Shown piece after piece: positions 1 through 10,985 of a DNA stretch of 64,000 nt. Numbering within the stretch: the stretch's first letter is position 1; each line of letters begins with the position of its first letter. The notes under the pieces were generated by a model. The model did no database searches and had not been told where the DNA came from. It worked only from the letters and a program-made list of their open reading frames with translations. The position numbers were made by a program, and so were the translations under genes. Origin of the DNA: Juglans regia (lineage: Eukaryota; Streptophyta; Magnoliopsida; Fagales; Juglandaceae); contig NC_049902.1 in NCBI RefSeq assembly GCF_001411555.2, positions 15,834,241-15,898,240 of the forward strand, given 5' to 3'.

Positions 1-840
1 GACATGCATGAATTTTGTGGTAGTTGAAACCCAGACTCCGTTCCAATGACCTTGACTCCTCATATGACTGTGGCAATCCAGCATCAAGAAAGGTAGACCG
101 CAACAGGTTAAGTAGCTTGTCAAATGACTTTATTGACCACCCACTGAGTGTCTTAATGTGTAACAACTTCACAATGAATGATAGTTTTGAAAAATTTGTA
201 CGGCTAGAAAAAAGTAGACGTCGGGCATCCTCTAGTAGCTGGTCGAAAGATGAACTTGGGGGTGGATCTGGTATTGATCCACCAGTTGGCAATGGATTGC
301 CATGATCTTGGGGAACATCAATGAATGTGCATGACCGAATGTCATCTAACATATGGTACATGTCATCAATGTACTCGTCAGCATAATCAGCAACACTATC
401 GTTGTCGTCGTCATTAAAACTCCGTGTTTCCTCCTCCCCATGAAATATCCAATGGGTATAATTTAGATTGATCCCTTTAATGAACAAGTGACTCTCAACT
501 TCAAATATAGGCAAGAAGAACATATTATGACATTCACGGCATGGACACCGAATCTGTTCAATTCCCCAGGAATGGTTTCGTGCCAGGGTGAGGAAAGTGT
601 TAACCCCCTCGGCGTATGCAGGTGAACGAAGTCTATCGGTCAAGTTCATCCAGCTTTTGTCCAACTAAAAAGGTTGAAAACAACATATTAGAAAGAAGGA
701 TAACTTCAATTTAGCTATATGAAGGACAAGTAAAGAATTTGAGAAAGTGCATTGGTGAGCAAAAGTGTACAACGGAGTCAAAGTTACATGCTTGTGAACA
801 AGAGAAGATGGCATAAACAATACTAACCGGGGTTGTCATG
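1..840 (-). CDS. TNP2-type CACTA transposase, 5' part, cut by left edge
   Basis: The minus strand reads open from 664 to the window edge. It encodes the N-terminal half of an En/Spm TNP2 transposase, the protein that cuts and rejoins CACTA ends. It starts with the transposase-associated domain (DKSWMNLTDRL, then a CPCRECHN cysteine cluster and FIKGI..YTHWIFHGE). An acidic linker follows, then the start of the Transposase_21 region (KLSFIVKLLHIKTLSGWS, then LGFNYHKIHAC at the edge). I place a splice acceptor at 665-667 and a short first exon at 829-840 (ATG plus three codons), ending at a donor that reads GTTAGT. The intron keeps frame, but this start is inferred from splice consensus alone. 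No stop occurs in about 220 codons, so this copy is less decayed than the transposase at 10986. No CACTA terminus belonging to it was found on its right side. Confidence 0.85.
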
Positions 841-2639
841 AAGATCGTTGTGGAGTGATGAAGGTAGTGGTGAATAGTTGATTGTGTTTATGCCACGAGT
901 AGTGAAGTGCTGTAGACAATATATGTCATAATGTTAAACATAGTCATATATGTGAACATTGTTGGTATATGGCAGAAAGAAGGTGCATATAAAGATGCTA
1001 ACTAGATGGTCCAGCTACACAAGAGTTGGAACTATTTTGGAGGTTATGGAAACGTGTAGATGGTATGCTTGAATGTTATCATTACTTATAAGGAAAACAA
1101 TTATGGCATCTATGAATTACGTAATGCTCATATGAACTGCACTTGTGAACACAGTACTTGGGCGAAAATAGGGAGGTTGTGGAAAGGAATGAAAAAGTTG
1201 TTGACCTAGATGTTTGTTTAATGACGTGCTGTTTAATGACTATTGTAGATATAATTTTTAAATGGACATGTTTTCATGGACGCCTTTTCCCTACCTTGAT
1301 CAAAACTATAATGGGAGGAGGTAGCAGAAACATCAGACTATTGAATAATTTTGGAGTTACCACTTTGACCAATAAGAAAAAGGATTATTATAGTGGTGCA
1401 TTTTATTCTTGAGTGGAAAAAAAAAAGAAAGGAAAAAGTCTAGAGTAAGATAGAAACTAGACTATAGATTGCAATTGAGTGAAATATAAATTGGCCACAA
1501 CTTCAATAATGCTACAGTAAGGTTAGGAAGCCTTAGTACTCATCTTTTGTTACTCATCAACCACTACTAAACTTCTAAAAACAGCAAATATGTCCAAAAT
1601 ACTTGCAATTTTCAGAAAATTGCAATTGGACCTATAATTGTTTGAGAAGTTTAATTTTGACCCGCCAAAATTACCTTGACTCACAAACTTACATGTAATT
1701 ATACTCTAAATAGTGTTGGACTTAAAATATGAGTATCACAAAACCAATTTCTGAAAACCAAAAATGCATTTAATATTTCTAACATGCACGTTTCATTATA
1801 TGAGAATTATGCCTAAACCCATGCATGAAAACCTTACAAACCGAAATTGCACTTAATGATGCAAACTATGAAACATATCGTCATGAACAGAATTTACACA
1901 CCATAATATCACGACAAAATGTATTAACTTGAATCAAACCACAATTAACAAAAACACTATCTCTTTTCGCCGTAGAAATAATTATGACTCATCGTTGCAT
2001 TTATGTGTTCCCCTTGTGTATTACAACTTAGCAATATCCAAGTAAGACCAAATTAGTACTCGGTAATTACTCTTAAAGAAATTAAGAAAACTAAGTTTTA
2101 AAACTAAGTCTTTACATAAAAGTAACGTATACAGTGTAAAAGAAGCCACAAGATACAACAACTAGGCTTGGCCAAGATGAGAATAGCACAATTGAGTTAA
2201 CCAACCTTCCCTATTGTTCCCCTACATAAACAGTTTATGTAGGCGATATAAACTGATGTTGTATTATGTCTACAGTAATTACCTCAAAAGGGCCCCCTGC
2301 CTCTTTAATAAGATCTTCTAGAAGACACAGGCACGAAAAGCTCCAACTATCTATGTCACCTCATCCTTTAAATTTTCCTAATTATACACACATTAGCATT
2401 TTTTTAGGAAACACTTAATGTTGTGAGAAATAAAAAAGACTGCATAAAGAAAATGCCATGATATATTTCCCAGAATCTAATATTAATATGCAAAACATAT
2501 ACATAGAGACCAATATTAATATCACCCAATGGAATAATGAGAGGATGATAAATGAATGGAAGATGAATAAATTGTATACCATTTATTTTGGAAAAAATAC
2601 TTGCATTTTATCATATGTAATTAAAACATGTAAAAAAAA
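841..2639. other. AT-rich non-coding stretch
   Basis: I see no supported gene. Open frames are short and have no recognisable domain. The left part presumably holds the upstream region of the transposase fragment at 1-840. No clear CACTA terminus (TTGTAGTG on the plus strand) closes that element here, so its outer end is either decayed or not recognised. Confidence 0.5.
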
Positions 2640-2968
2640 ATGGTATACAGGGATAAGATAGGAGTAACTGTTGCTAAGCATAGGTTATTTCTGCCTTGGG
2701 GGTATAATTATAGCACCAATCAGGCAAGCCAAGATGAACCTGAGAGAGCTTTCAGGAATGGGCAGATCAAGTTTGTGAAGAGGGAAGGCAAAGGGGTTGC
2801 ACATATATTATATAAATTTCCTTTATCTTAGAATGAATTTCAATGTTGGACTTAGGAGGGTGCTAAGTAAATTGTGAATAAGGTTATCTAAGGAAAACTT
2901 TGTAATGTTTCTTAATGAATGGAAGTGCATTATCATATTCAAACAAGAAAAAAAAAAAAAAAAGAAAG
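2640..2968 (+). mobile_element. 5'-truncated LINE 3' end with poly(A) tail
   Basis: A short plus-strand frame (2640-2831) ends with a stretch like the end of the RNase H domain of plant L1 LINEs: QIKFVKREGKGVAH followed by a hydrophobic tail and a stop. A roughly 120-base untranslated stretch and an A-rich run at about 2950-2968 follow, as expected for a reverse-transcribed LINE tail. Compare the RNase H end at 45776-46136, which has the similar motif YVKRNGNSMAHLLA. The 5' part is missing, as is common for LINE insertions. I did not find a target-site duplication. Confidence 0.5.
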
Positions 2969-5746
2969 GAAAAAACTAATGTAATGGCCTATATATATTA
3001 AGCCGGTGCATGTGTTTAGCAAATTTCTATGGAAATTAAGCAATGAAATGTATTTACTAGACAGATCTGAAGGGCAATAGTTCGTTTTATACTCAATATA
3101 ATAGATGTACTCCTATATGTATGAGTACATAAATAACAAAAAATCTGACACTAGCCGTTTGTCAGAAGAAAAAGGATCACTCTCGACTATTTCATAAAGG
3201 CACTATACTCTCAAGTACTTCAACCGAGTCAAAGATAAACTTATGTTTCTAATAGAAGCGGCCATTGTAAACTTTCCCATTATATAATGCTTTTTAATAC
3301 ACTGGTAGAAGTAAGTCAGATCTACAGACAATGCTTCCATAGTTATTATATGAAATAAAGGATTGGAATGGATAGTTGGTAATACAACACCCAATATCGA
3401 AGATAACACTGGTTCTAAGGTGAGACAGATTGGGTCTAAACCAGATTGAAGATAACACTGGTATGTGCTCATTCTCGTATCATTTCTTAATAATAATTGA
3501 TTACACCAACAAATGTAGGAACTGATTTTGCATATTTGAGAGAGTAGGCTAAAACATTTTCTATAACAATAATCGAGGTAAAGAGCACCCCGGGGTATCT
3601 AATCAGATCCCCCAAATATGCTTGTATGGACAATGAGGAGAGGCATAAAAGTGAGGAGTTAAAAAAACTAGTCTCAATTCACTTATAGAGATGTTATTTC
3701 CAAGAAGGCACAGCTTAGAGATGAGATGCAGTACATTAGGCCAAGGATGCGCCACATAGAGCAGAAATCTGCAAGTCATATTAGACTCAAGCTAAATTGT
3801 TTTTCATTTCTTTCACTTTATTTCCTGCTGCTTCTAGAGCAAGTGTAGGTAGACTATGTGCATATTATTGTTATGTTAAAATAGATCATGAGTAGCTTTA
3901 GATAGTAATAGTTTTTGGAAGAAGGATAATAAAAGTAGAATCAAGATGAGATCAGCTAAGGGAGGATTGAGAAGCAGTTTTAAAAGGAATAAAAGATAAA
4001 CATTTCCCAGTAAATAAATGAAAAAGATTGGATAAAAGGGGAAAACTTGTAAAATGAAAGTAAAAGCGGTATGAGATAGAGGGTGGCTAGCGTCTTCATA
4101 GACAGGAGCGCGCAAAGTTATAAAAGAAATAACAGATCAAAAGTAGAAGAGAATATAACAATATAGATCAGGAGATTTAGCTTGTGCTTGAGTATAAGAA
4201 AGAGAGTTTAGGAGTGATCAAAACCTACCTTGGTCTTCCACATAATGCCTTAATAACACGAACTCCTAATCTTTTGAAAAGCCACAAGAGACAAATTCCC
4301 TTCTTATGCTTTTAAGGGTTCCACAATTTAAAGTAGAGAAGATAATGATCTTTTGGTGATTCTAAACTAGCAACATAATTAAGGTTTAAAGAATAGATGC
4401 TCATCTATGATTTTCTTAATCCTGCTGTTTTTTTCTGCCTTGTTAACTTTGACTTATTTATTTTGTGCCATCATACCACAACTTGACAATGCTTTCCAAA
4501 GATTAAAATGTTGGGACTACAAAAATCAAAGAAGGAAAAGTTATTCTTTTACAAGACGCTTCACAAATCAACAAAAGAAGTGCTCTTTTGATATTTCTTA
4601 GGAAATATTTTGCTTTTTTCTTCTAAGGTAAAAGGTTGCTTCTACTTTGCACAACCCTTACGTTATGGATAATTCCTTAATGTTATTTTGCATTCCCAAC
4701 CTTCAAGTTTTCAAATATTATAAGGAACATTATGCAAGCCCGATATCTGGACTTCTCTTTCAGACTAAGCAGCTTGTGTATTACTGGATATTTGCTTCCA
4801 AGGGTGAAAATATCCAGTTGAATGGGGTTTGGGAAAGTTCTGTTTTAGTGGCCAGATTTCTATTGAACCACAATTCTTGTATGTTACCCTATTCATTGTG
4901 TATTATACGTGTTTAAATGTCAATATGAAAAGGGGTTTTACATGGCAAAAAGTCCAAGCATATACTTCTTCTATGTGTTGCTGATGGTACAGATAATTGT
5001 CTTAACCATTGCTAATAGTTGAGGTGTGATCATTGATCCCTCTATCTTTTAAGGTGTGATTCTATGTTTTTCTTTTTGGGTTGTTGGGGGGGAGGGGGGA
5101 AGGGAGGTTTGGGGTGTGGGTGTGAATCTTTTGGTCCGGTATATAGTTTGTTAACTTTAGACCACAAGGGCTGTTGGTGTTTCTTACGCTAATTTGATTG
5201 CTTGTATTTGGAGAATGAAACGGGTCAATATTGGAACTTTAGAAGCTATGAGGAGATTTTTGTTGGGATTTATAGAACCATATATGAGCAATAAAGTGAT
5301 TTTAAGAGTTAGCATCATGAAGTTTTTTGTCTTGGGTGTTGGAAAGAAAAAAACTATAACTGGTAAATTAATTAGGAAGGTCGGGGAGTAATTGATGAAA
5401 ATAAAGTACTGAGTTTTCAATCTTGAAGGTAAGACCAAAGTCCAAACTCATGGCAAACCATAAAACAGACTTAAAGACAAAAAATCATCACATGGATAGA
5501 TTTGGATTTTAGAAATTAGTACTATATATCATGTGAAACAAGACAAAAGTAATTATTGCAACCCAAATCATTATATCCCCAAAAATTACCGCCACATATC
5601 CAACAAAGGATGGTATAATCACCAATTTGATATAGATATTTGCGAAGATTGGAATTAAATATGGTACTGGTCCTTAGGATGGAATTGAGCTAAGTAACTC
5701 TATATTCAAAGTAGACAATAAATTCAGATTGGGCATATCAACATAA
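2969..5746. other. Intergenic stretch without a confident gene
   Basis: No frame here carries a domain I recognise. The plus strand at about 3695-3800 can be read as an Arg/Glu-rich segment (LRDEMQYIRPRMRHIEQK) that could be a decayed exon, but I cannot name it. A G-rich tract lies at about 5075-5115. The stretch ends at the CACTA insertion at 5750. Confidence 0.4.
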
Positions 5747-5749
5747 TGT
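5747..5749. repeat. Target-site duplication TGT, left copy
   Basis: The three bases directly left of the CACTA terminus match the three directly right of the other terminus (16886-16888). A 3-bp duplication is the signature of CACTA integration. Confidence 0.85.
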
Positions 5750-5761
5750 CACTACAACAAA
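5750..5761 (+). repeat. Left terminal inverted repeat of CACTA element
   Basis: CACTACAACAAA; it pairs with 16874-16885 at 11 of 12 positions. Beyond this core the two ends differ in exact sequence but share GGGACGAA hairpin units. Confidence 0.9.
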
Positions 5762-5767
5762 TTTGAG

Positions 5768-5837
5768 ATTTTGGGACGACATTTTTTTCGTCCCTAAAAG
5801 TCATTTTTTGGGACGAAATTTAAATTTCGTCCCAAAA
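5768..5837. repeat. GGGACGAA inverted-repeat units, left subterminal
   Basis: Two short palindromes follow the terminal repeat. The first pairs GGGACGA with TCGTCCC across a T-run. The second pairs TTTTTTGGGACGAAATTT with its complement almost without a loop. The same unit recurs at the right end, so it belongs to the terminal structure recognised during transposition, or to a hairpin-forming transcript end. Confidence 0.75.
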
Positions 5838-5857
5838 AATCGATGAATTTAGAAAAC

Positions 5858-6070
5858 CGTTCGAACGTCAAAATAACCGATCGAACAGTTTTTTCTGCGA
5901 CGAATTAAATCGTCCCAAAAATTTTTCCCGTTCGAACAGTAAAATTTGGCGGATAATTACTTTATTATGGCGGGAAAAGTTCAAAAACGTTCGAACGATA
6001 ATTTGTTGTGTTCGAACGGAACATATTTGGTGGCAAATCCTGGCAGGAAGCTTTCTAAACCGTTCGAACG
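5858..6070. repeat. TTCGAACG palindrome cluster, left subterminal
   Basis: At least five copies or near-copies of CGTTCGAACG or its half-forms occur in about 210 bases, between the left terminus and the 3' end of the minus-strand gene. In En/Spm the subterminal regions carry repeated short motifs bound by TNPA. I infer the same role for this different motif. Confidence 0.75.
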
Positions 6071-6368
6071 GAATATATTTAGTTAGAACATATTCAAGCA
6101 CCACATTTATACATTCGAAGGTATAATATTAATCTCGGTACGAAACTCAAAATATAAAAAATATCTATCATATATACAAATTCATTAATTAATTTTATGT
6201 AATTAATTTTAAAATATTTTAATGATTTCTTTTACGTTAAATAAGATATTTAGTAAATAAATATTATCAATCACATACATATTAATCAACCAAATAAAGC
6301 AAATTATCAAAATGCCATATATATTGTTCATAATTACAACAAAAGAAAATATAAATAAAAGATAAAAA

Positions 6369-7601
6369 CTATGATGCGAGGTCTCTACACACATCCTCGA
6401 CTGCAGCTAATTGTGTCTCTACTTGTGTCAGTCGAGTACTAACTGTGACCTGAGTTGCATTATTGGCATTAATCGCTGTACGTAACTCATCAACCTCTGT
6501 ACGTAACCCAGAGACGGTAGCCATAATCTCTGTACGCAACTCAGACATGGCAGTATGCACTGCATCAATCACTGCTGATGTGTGTACACCGATCTCAGCA
6601 CGCAATATGTCAGCCACTCCTCGCGAATATATGTGCGTGATGTCTCAGCCTGTGTAGATGTCTCACCAGCCGATACTCCAGTATCTCCTGGCTGCCCATC
6701 TCTCTGAATCTCAGCCCTATCTGGAACAGCTCCACGAAAACGAAATCTAGAGTGTCCCGTGCTCCGTGATAGGGTGGTGCTGTTGATCGGTGCCATCGGA
6801 AATCGGGAACGCTCGGCAGGTTCGGGCACAACCCCGGCATGTAGCAAAAATCGAGTGATGAGGATCCCAAACGGCAGTATATCTGTCGTAATAAACCGTG
6901 CCTCTGATCGGATCCTCTCAAATATATAACCAACGAGGTCGATCGGGATGCCACGAGCGACCCGTATCATAAATCTCGCTCGATCCATGCCGACCTCGGT
7001 CTTGTGCTGCCGTGGGTCAATATTGTTGGCAATGATCAAATTCATAATCTTGAAGAAAGAAGATAAATCTGCCTGCCTAATACTCTTGGAGCCATCATAC
7101 ACTGGAGCATCTGGACCAACAATCAAGTCCCTGACCTCGTGATCAGCAAGTGTATCTATCTCATCTGTGTAATCTAGTCCCTCGTCCTGAGACTGAGCTG
7201 CATCACCTGAGGGACCAGACTCCCTACGGGAGGTTTGGATAGGCATCAAGAAGCCTAGGAATACCCAAATATGCAGCGAGTCCATCCGCTGAAAATATAA
7301 CAGGAGCTCCTCGGACAGAGATCCTATATGCCCCTCCATCGTCTGGGCTAGCAGCACCGAGCTCTTTATAGAACTCAGTAACGATCTCAATGAAGGAAAG
7401 GAGCTCCATTCCTTCTTCTCGCTGATCTAAGATTGGTGCCCAACCACGATCATTAAATACTGATGGGAGGGAATGACCCTCCCATATAAGAGCGACAAAA
7501 TCAGACAGTTTTACCTGTCGCTCAAGTAAAACGGTCCGCTCTCGAACTGTTTGGATGGAAGATTCTCCTGATCTACCACGTTTACGGCCCCGAGAAGACA
7601 T
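6369..7601 (-). pseudogene. Plant-transposon-protein-like gene inside CACTA, frameshifted
   Basis: The gene starts at ATG 7601 and runs leftward. Its N-terminus is basic (RGRKRGRSG), followed by a domain resembling the putative plant transposon protein family (Pfam Transposase_32, by recall): WAPILDQREEG, EIVTEFYKELGA, ISVRGAPVIFSADGLAAYLGIPR. The frame is lost near 7230-7245 and resumes in another frame (QTSRRESG to about 6620). There it has a second conserved stretch (IDPRQHKTEVGMDRARFMIRVARGIPIDLVGYIF). It shifts again near 6610-6640 into a heptad-rich coiled-coil tail ending at 6369. A splice acceptor (TTGCAG) at 7612-7617 and a donor (AAAG then GTATGT) at 8153 indicate a 542-base intron in the 5' UTR. 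Two shifts make it a pseudogene unless there are sequencing errors. It is oriented opposite to the transposase and is not one of the classical En/Spm genes. Its function is unknown. Confidence 0.65.
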
Positions 7602-7611
7602 TATTATGATC

Positions 7612-8153
7612 CTGCAATTAAAAAAATAAAATATACATTCAAGATTAGTGATAAAATCTAATTACGACTAAAAGATTTACAAAATTATATACTAATAGCA
7701 ATTTAATAAATTAATTGATAGAACATATAATCAATTAAACGATGAAAACAATTTAATAAGCTAATAAAATGTTAATGGATTTAATTTAATAATTACCGTT
7801 CGAACGTCTAAATATATGTTCGAACGGAAAATTAATAACGTTCGAACGTGTCTATAAAGTTCGAACGTACAGGTTTACCGTTAGAACGTACTGGTTAATA
7901 CCGTTCGAACGTAAAACAGATCTAACTCGGCCATGGCTGAGTCAACTCAGCAGCCATGAAAATACTCAAAAATGTTTCGATTCCGTGGTTTCTTCGACTC
8001 AAAAACAAAGTACTCTTCATTTCTAAACATCCTACGATAGATTTATGATGTTCTACGGTAATTATTAATGAGAAAATATAATTTTAAGGAAAAAAACCAA
8101 ATAAAACCATAAAATTATAAAATAAACGGTAAAATGAGTTTGAAAGTACATAC
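7612..8153 (-). other. Intron in 5' UTR of the minus-strand CACTA gene
   Basis: The donor GTATGT lies at 8153 and the acceptor TTTAATTGCAG ends at 7612, ten bases before the ATG at 7601. The intron contains a cluster of TTCGAACG motifs (about 7797-7912), so these sites lie within the transcribed leader. The call rests on splice consensus and position only. Confidence 0.45.
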
Positions 8154-8382
8154 CTTTAGTTGGGAGGAAAAATAGTGTATGTATGTGTTGATCACGACGG
8201 CAGACGGCGGTGAAGAGCGTGCGTTCAAACGTTTTCTCGCTTTTTCAAACGGTGGAGACGGCGGCGTGAGAGGAAGGAAGCCAGCGATAAACTTATACCT
8301 ACAGAACCGTTCGAACGTTAATATTAAACGTTCGAACGTTAATATAAAACCGTTCGCCCGTTACTGTTTCACGTTCGAACGG
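7797..8382. repeat. TTCGAACG palindrome clusters, left of central AT-rich region
   Basis: About six copies lie at 7797-7912 and three more plus a degenerate one at 8308-8382. Together with the clusters at 9069-9518 and 9913-9985 they bracket the AT-rich core at 8400-9030. Confidence 0.7.
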
Positions 8383-9550
8383 AAGTTTTACAATATTATT
8401 AAAAAATATATTAAATGTATACTATATTTATATTCATATAAATTATTATAATATATATACTATTATAGTAGATTATATATACTGTAATCTACTATGTAAT
8501 ATTATAATAGTAGAATACTTTAATTGAAAGCATAATATCTTATAAAATATTTTCTTATAGTATAATAGTAATATATCATAATACTTTACTATCAAAGTGT
8601 TATATATGAGATATTAAGATATATATAGTACCATATAATAGCATGTAGTACTATATGGTATGAGTTTATACTTAACTAATATATGTCATATTACATATTC
8701 CATTATACCTACTAAAGTTATATATGATATTATACAACATATATACATAGAGTATAGATTACTTATAATATACTATCATCTTATAAATTTCTCTAAACTT
8801 TATTATGTGACCTTAGTATATTTGGGGCTATATATATGTGAGTATATATTACTAATACATATGATCTTAATAATATATATGATAGTATAGGTCACTATAT
8901 ATATGATAATATATATTACTATATATACTATATAATTAGTATAGATTACCATATATATGATAGTATATATTACATTATATATGATAGTATATATAACTAA
9001 TACATATGATGTTATAGTACTTTTCATTTAATGATGAAAAAAGTTATATTTAATCATAAAGGATATGTGTTCGAACGGTACTCATAAACAGTTCGAACAC
9101 ATATTTTTACGTTTGAACGTAAAATAAAACATTCGAACGGACAAGGCAAATGGCGGGAAAACATCCTGTCAATTAAAGACAGCTGGATTACCGTTCGAAC
9201 GTAATTTGTTATAGTTCGAACGGATTATTGCAGTGGTGGGAAAATATCCCGCCAATTAAAATATAGTATCATCTAATATGTCTACATATATTAATGTTGT
9301 TCTTTTATTCAACATTATAATGAAAAAATAAATAAATAAAACTTTGTAATACCGTTTGAACAGTTAGAAATTAACGTTCGAACGATAAATTTTCGCGCGG
9401 GAATAATTCATTAACGTTCGAATATACTTTTTATACGTTCGAACGTGAAAATTAGGAGGGAATTTTCTCCCGCTTAATATTTTCACATTCGAACAGTTAG
9501 TAAATAACCGTTCGAACATGAAATGTTCTTCAAAAACACGACAGAACCTC
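8290..9550. promoter_or_regulatory. Candidate divergent promoter region of the CACTA element
   Basis: The minus-strand gene leader begins to the left of about 8290. A plus-strand leader appears to begin near 9550, where a CT-rich stretch precedes donor-like sites ahead of the transposase. Between them is an AT-rich core flanked on both sides by TTCGAACG clusters. This arrangement suggests one control region serving both directions. It is inferred from layout, with no start sites mapped. Confidence 0.4.
8400..9030. repeat. AT-rich degenerate repeat
   Basis: This stretch is almost pure A/T and is full of imperfect units such as ATATATGATAGTATATATTAC, often palindromic. The short frames here are artefacts of composition. 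Confidence 0.7.
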
Positions 9551-9985
9551 ACAATTCTGTTTCTCTCCGTGCTGTCGTCGCTCCGTGTGCTCTGAAGATT
9601 ACCCTTCGCATATCAGAGGTATTTTTTCTCAAACTAACTTTTAAGCTCAAAAAAATTGTTCATCTCACTCCATTATTCTCGGATTAATACTTGTAGGATA
9701 GTTTGTAATTATTTTCAGATTATTCTCGGGTTATTTCCTTTTCATCTTCAATTTGTCAGGTATTTCTTTTAAAATAGAAATGTATGATTTGAACTTAATA
9801 TTTTGCAATGTTAGAAAGTTGTATGCTTTGAAATTGGTGTTTGTGTTTATTAGAGTTTGTAATTAATGGAGTTTTCGGCGTTGTTGAAGACGACTGGAAT
9901 CTGGAACGAATACGTTCGAACGGATTAGGATTACCGTTCAAACGTATTAATTTTGTTCGAACATAGGGCATCATCGTTCGAACGG
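9069..9985. repeat. TTCGAACG palindrome clusters, right of central AT-rich region
   Basis: About twelve exact or one-mismatch copies lie at 9069-9518 and four more at 9913-9985. They lie upstream of the transposase and within its presumed leader. Confidence 0.7.
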
Positions 9986-10090
9986 GTAATGAAATTTCAT
10001 ATACATAATACAAATAGTTTGGGATAGTTGTGTAAATTATATGTACTACTACCATTTAATATTGTTAATTCTAGATAAATAAAATTATTA

Positions 10091-10410
10091 TTCAAATTAA
10101 AATACTACTAAATCTTTAAATTAAAATAGAAATAGTTAAGATTTAATAATACTTAAATACTTCAAGATATATTAATAAAATTAATATTCAAATTAAAATA
10201 CTACTAAATCTTTAAATTAATAAGATTTAATAATACTTAAATACTTCAAGATAAATTAATAAAATTAATATTCAAATTAAAATACTACTAAATCTTTAAA
10301 TTAAAATAGAAATAGTTAAGATTTAATAATACTTAAATACTTCAAGATATATTAATAAAATTAATATTCAAATTAAAATACTACTAAATCTTTAAATTAA
10401 AATACTTAAT
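10091..10410. repeat. AT-rich tandem repeat, about 96-bp period
   Basis: Four successive units begin TTCAAATTAAAATACTAC at 10091, 10187, 10271 and 10367, so the spacings are 96, 84 and 96. The second unit lacks 12 bases. Apart from that deletion the copies are nearly identical, implying recent tandem duplication inside the transposase leader or intron. Confidence 0.85.
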
Positions 10411-10581
10411 TATAAACATGTAAAACTAATATTTAAATTAAAATCTGGAATAAATATTGAAATAATACCTACTAATTATGTTTTTGTTGTATTGTTGTGT
10501 AAATAATATGTTGTTATTGTTTGACATATATTAGCATATTTTGTATTTTTTGTTCATCAAAATAAACCTTAGACCCGTTCG

Positions 10582-10620
10582 AGAGTTATCAATTCGGATG
10601 AATGCTTGATTGATAACTCT
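10582..10620. repeat. Perfect 11-bp hairpin upstream of transposase
   Basis: AGAGTTATCAA (10582-10592) is followed after 17 bases by its exact complement (10610-10620). It lies directly before a larger inverted repeat and about 360 bases before the transposase start. Confidence 0.7.
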
Positions 10621-10644
10621 TGAATTGTCCAGAGTGGATAGTTT

Positions 10645-10888
10645 GGGATTGTAAGATCATTCTCGCAAACTATAGAACTATATCTGTTGTCGTCCAACAT
10701 TATGATTTTGGTAGATTCATCCATTGTTCTCTGGATATGCAGTTTCGGTGATGGTGCAACGACGTGTTAATCGTCAGTGCACACAACGAAACGAGCATAT
10801 TTGGAGAACTATGGGGAGATGCTGCCGAAATTTTGTTGGACGTGACAGATAATAGATCATAGGTTGGCGACTATGATCTTACAATCCC
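10645..10888. repeat. Perfect 16-bp inverted repeat upstream of transposase
   Basis: GGGATTGTAAGATCAT (10645-10660) and its exact reverse complement (10873-10888) flank 212 bases, ending about 100 bases before the transposase start. It could be a leader hairpin or a pair of binding sites. Confidence 0.75.
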
Positions 10889-10985
10889 GAACGGGATAGG
10901 ACCAACTACCCGGTGAAAGGTGGCATACTCATTAATTGGTACATGATATATGGATGTTTGCTGATGCATTACAATATTGTTTGTA

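Noticed and set aside
24..305. Plus-strand frame of 93 codons.
   Set aside because: It is the shadow of the well-supported transposase reading on the minus strand.
3575..3610. CGGGGTATCTAATC resembles the complement of a conserved small-subunit rRNA segment.
   Set aside because: Only about 14 bases match and the flanks show no rRNA similarity, so chance is the simpler reading.
5858..6070. Regularly recurring palindromes considered as a CRISPR-like array.
   Set aside because: Spacing is irregular, the genome is a plant, and the motif is a 10-bp palindrome typical of transposon binding sites.
8179..8451. Plus-strand frame of 90 codons.
   Set aside because: It overlaps the presumed leader of the opposite gene and runs into AT-rich repeat; no domain.
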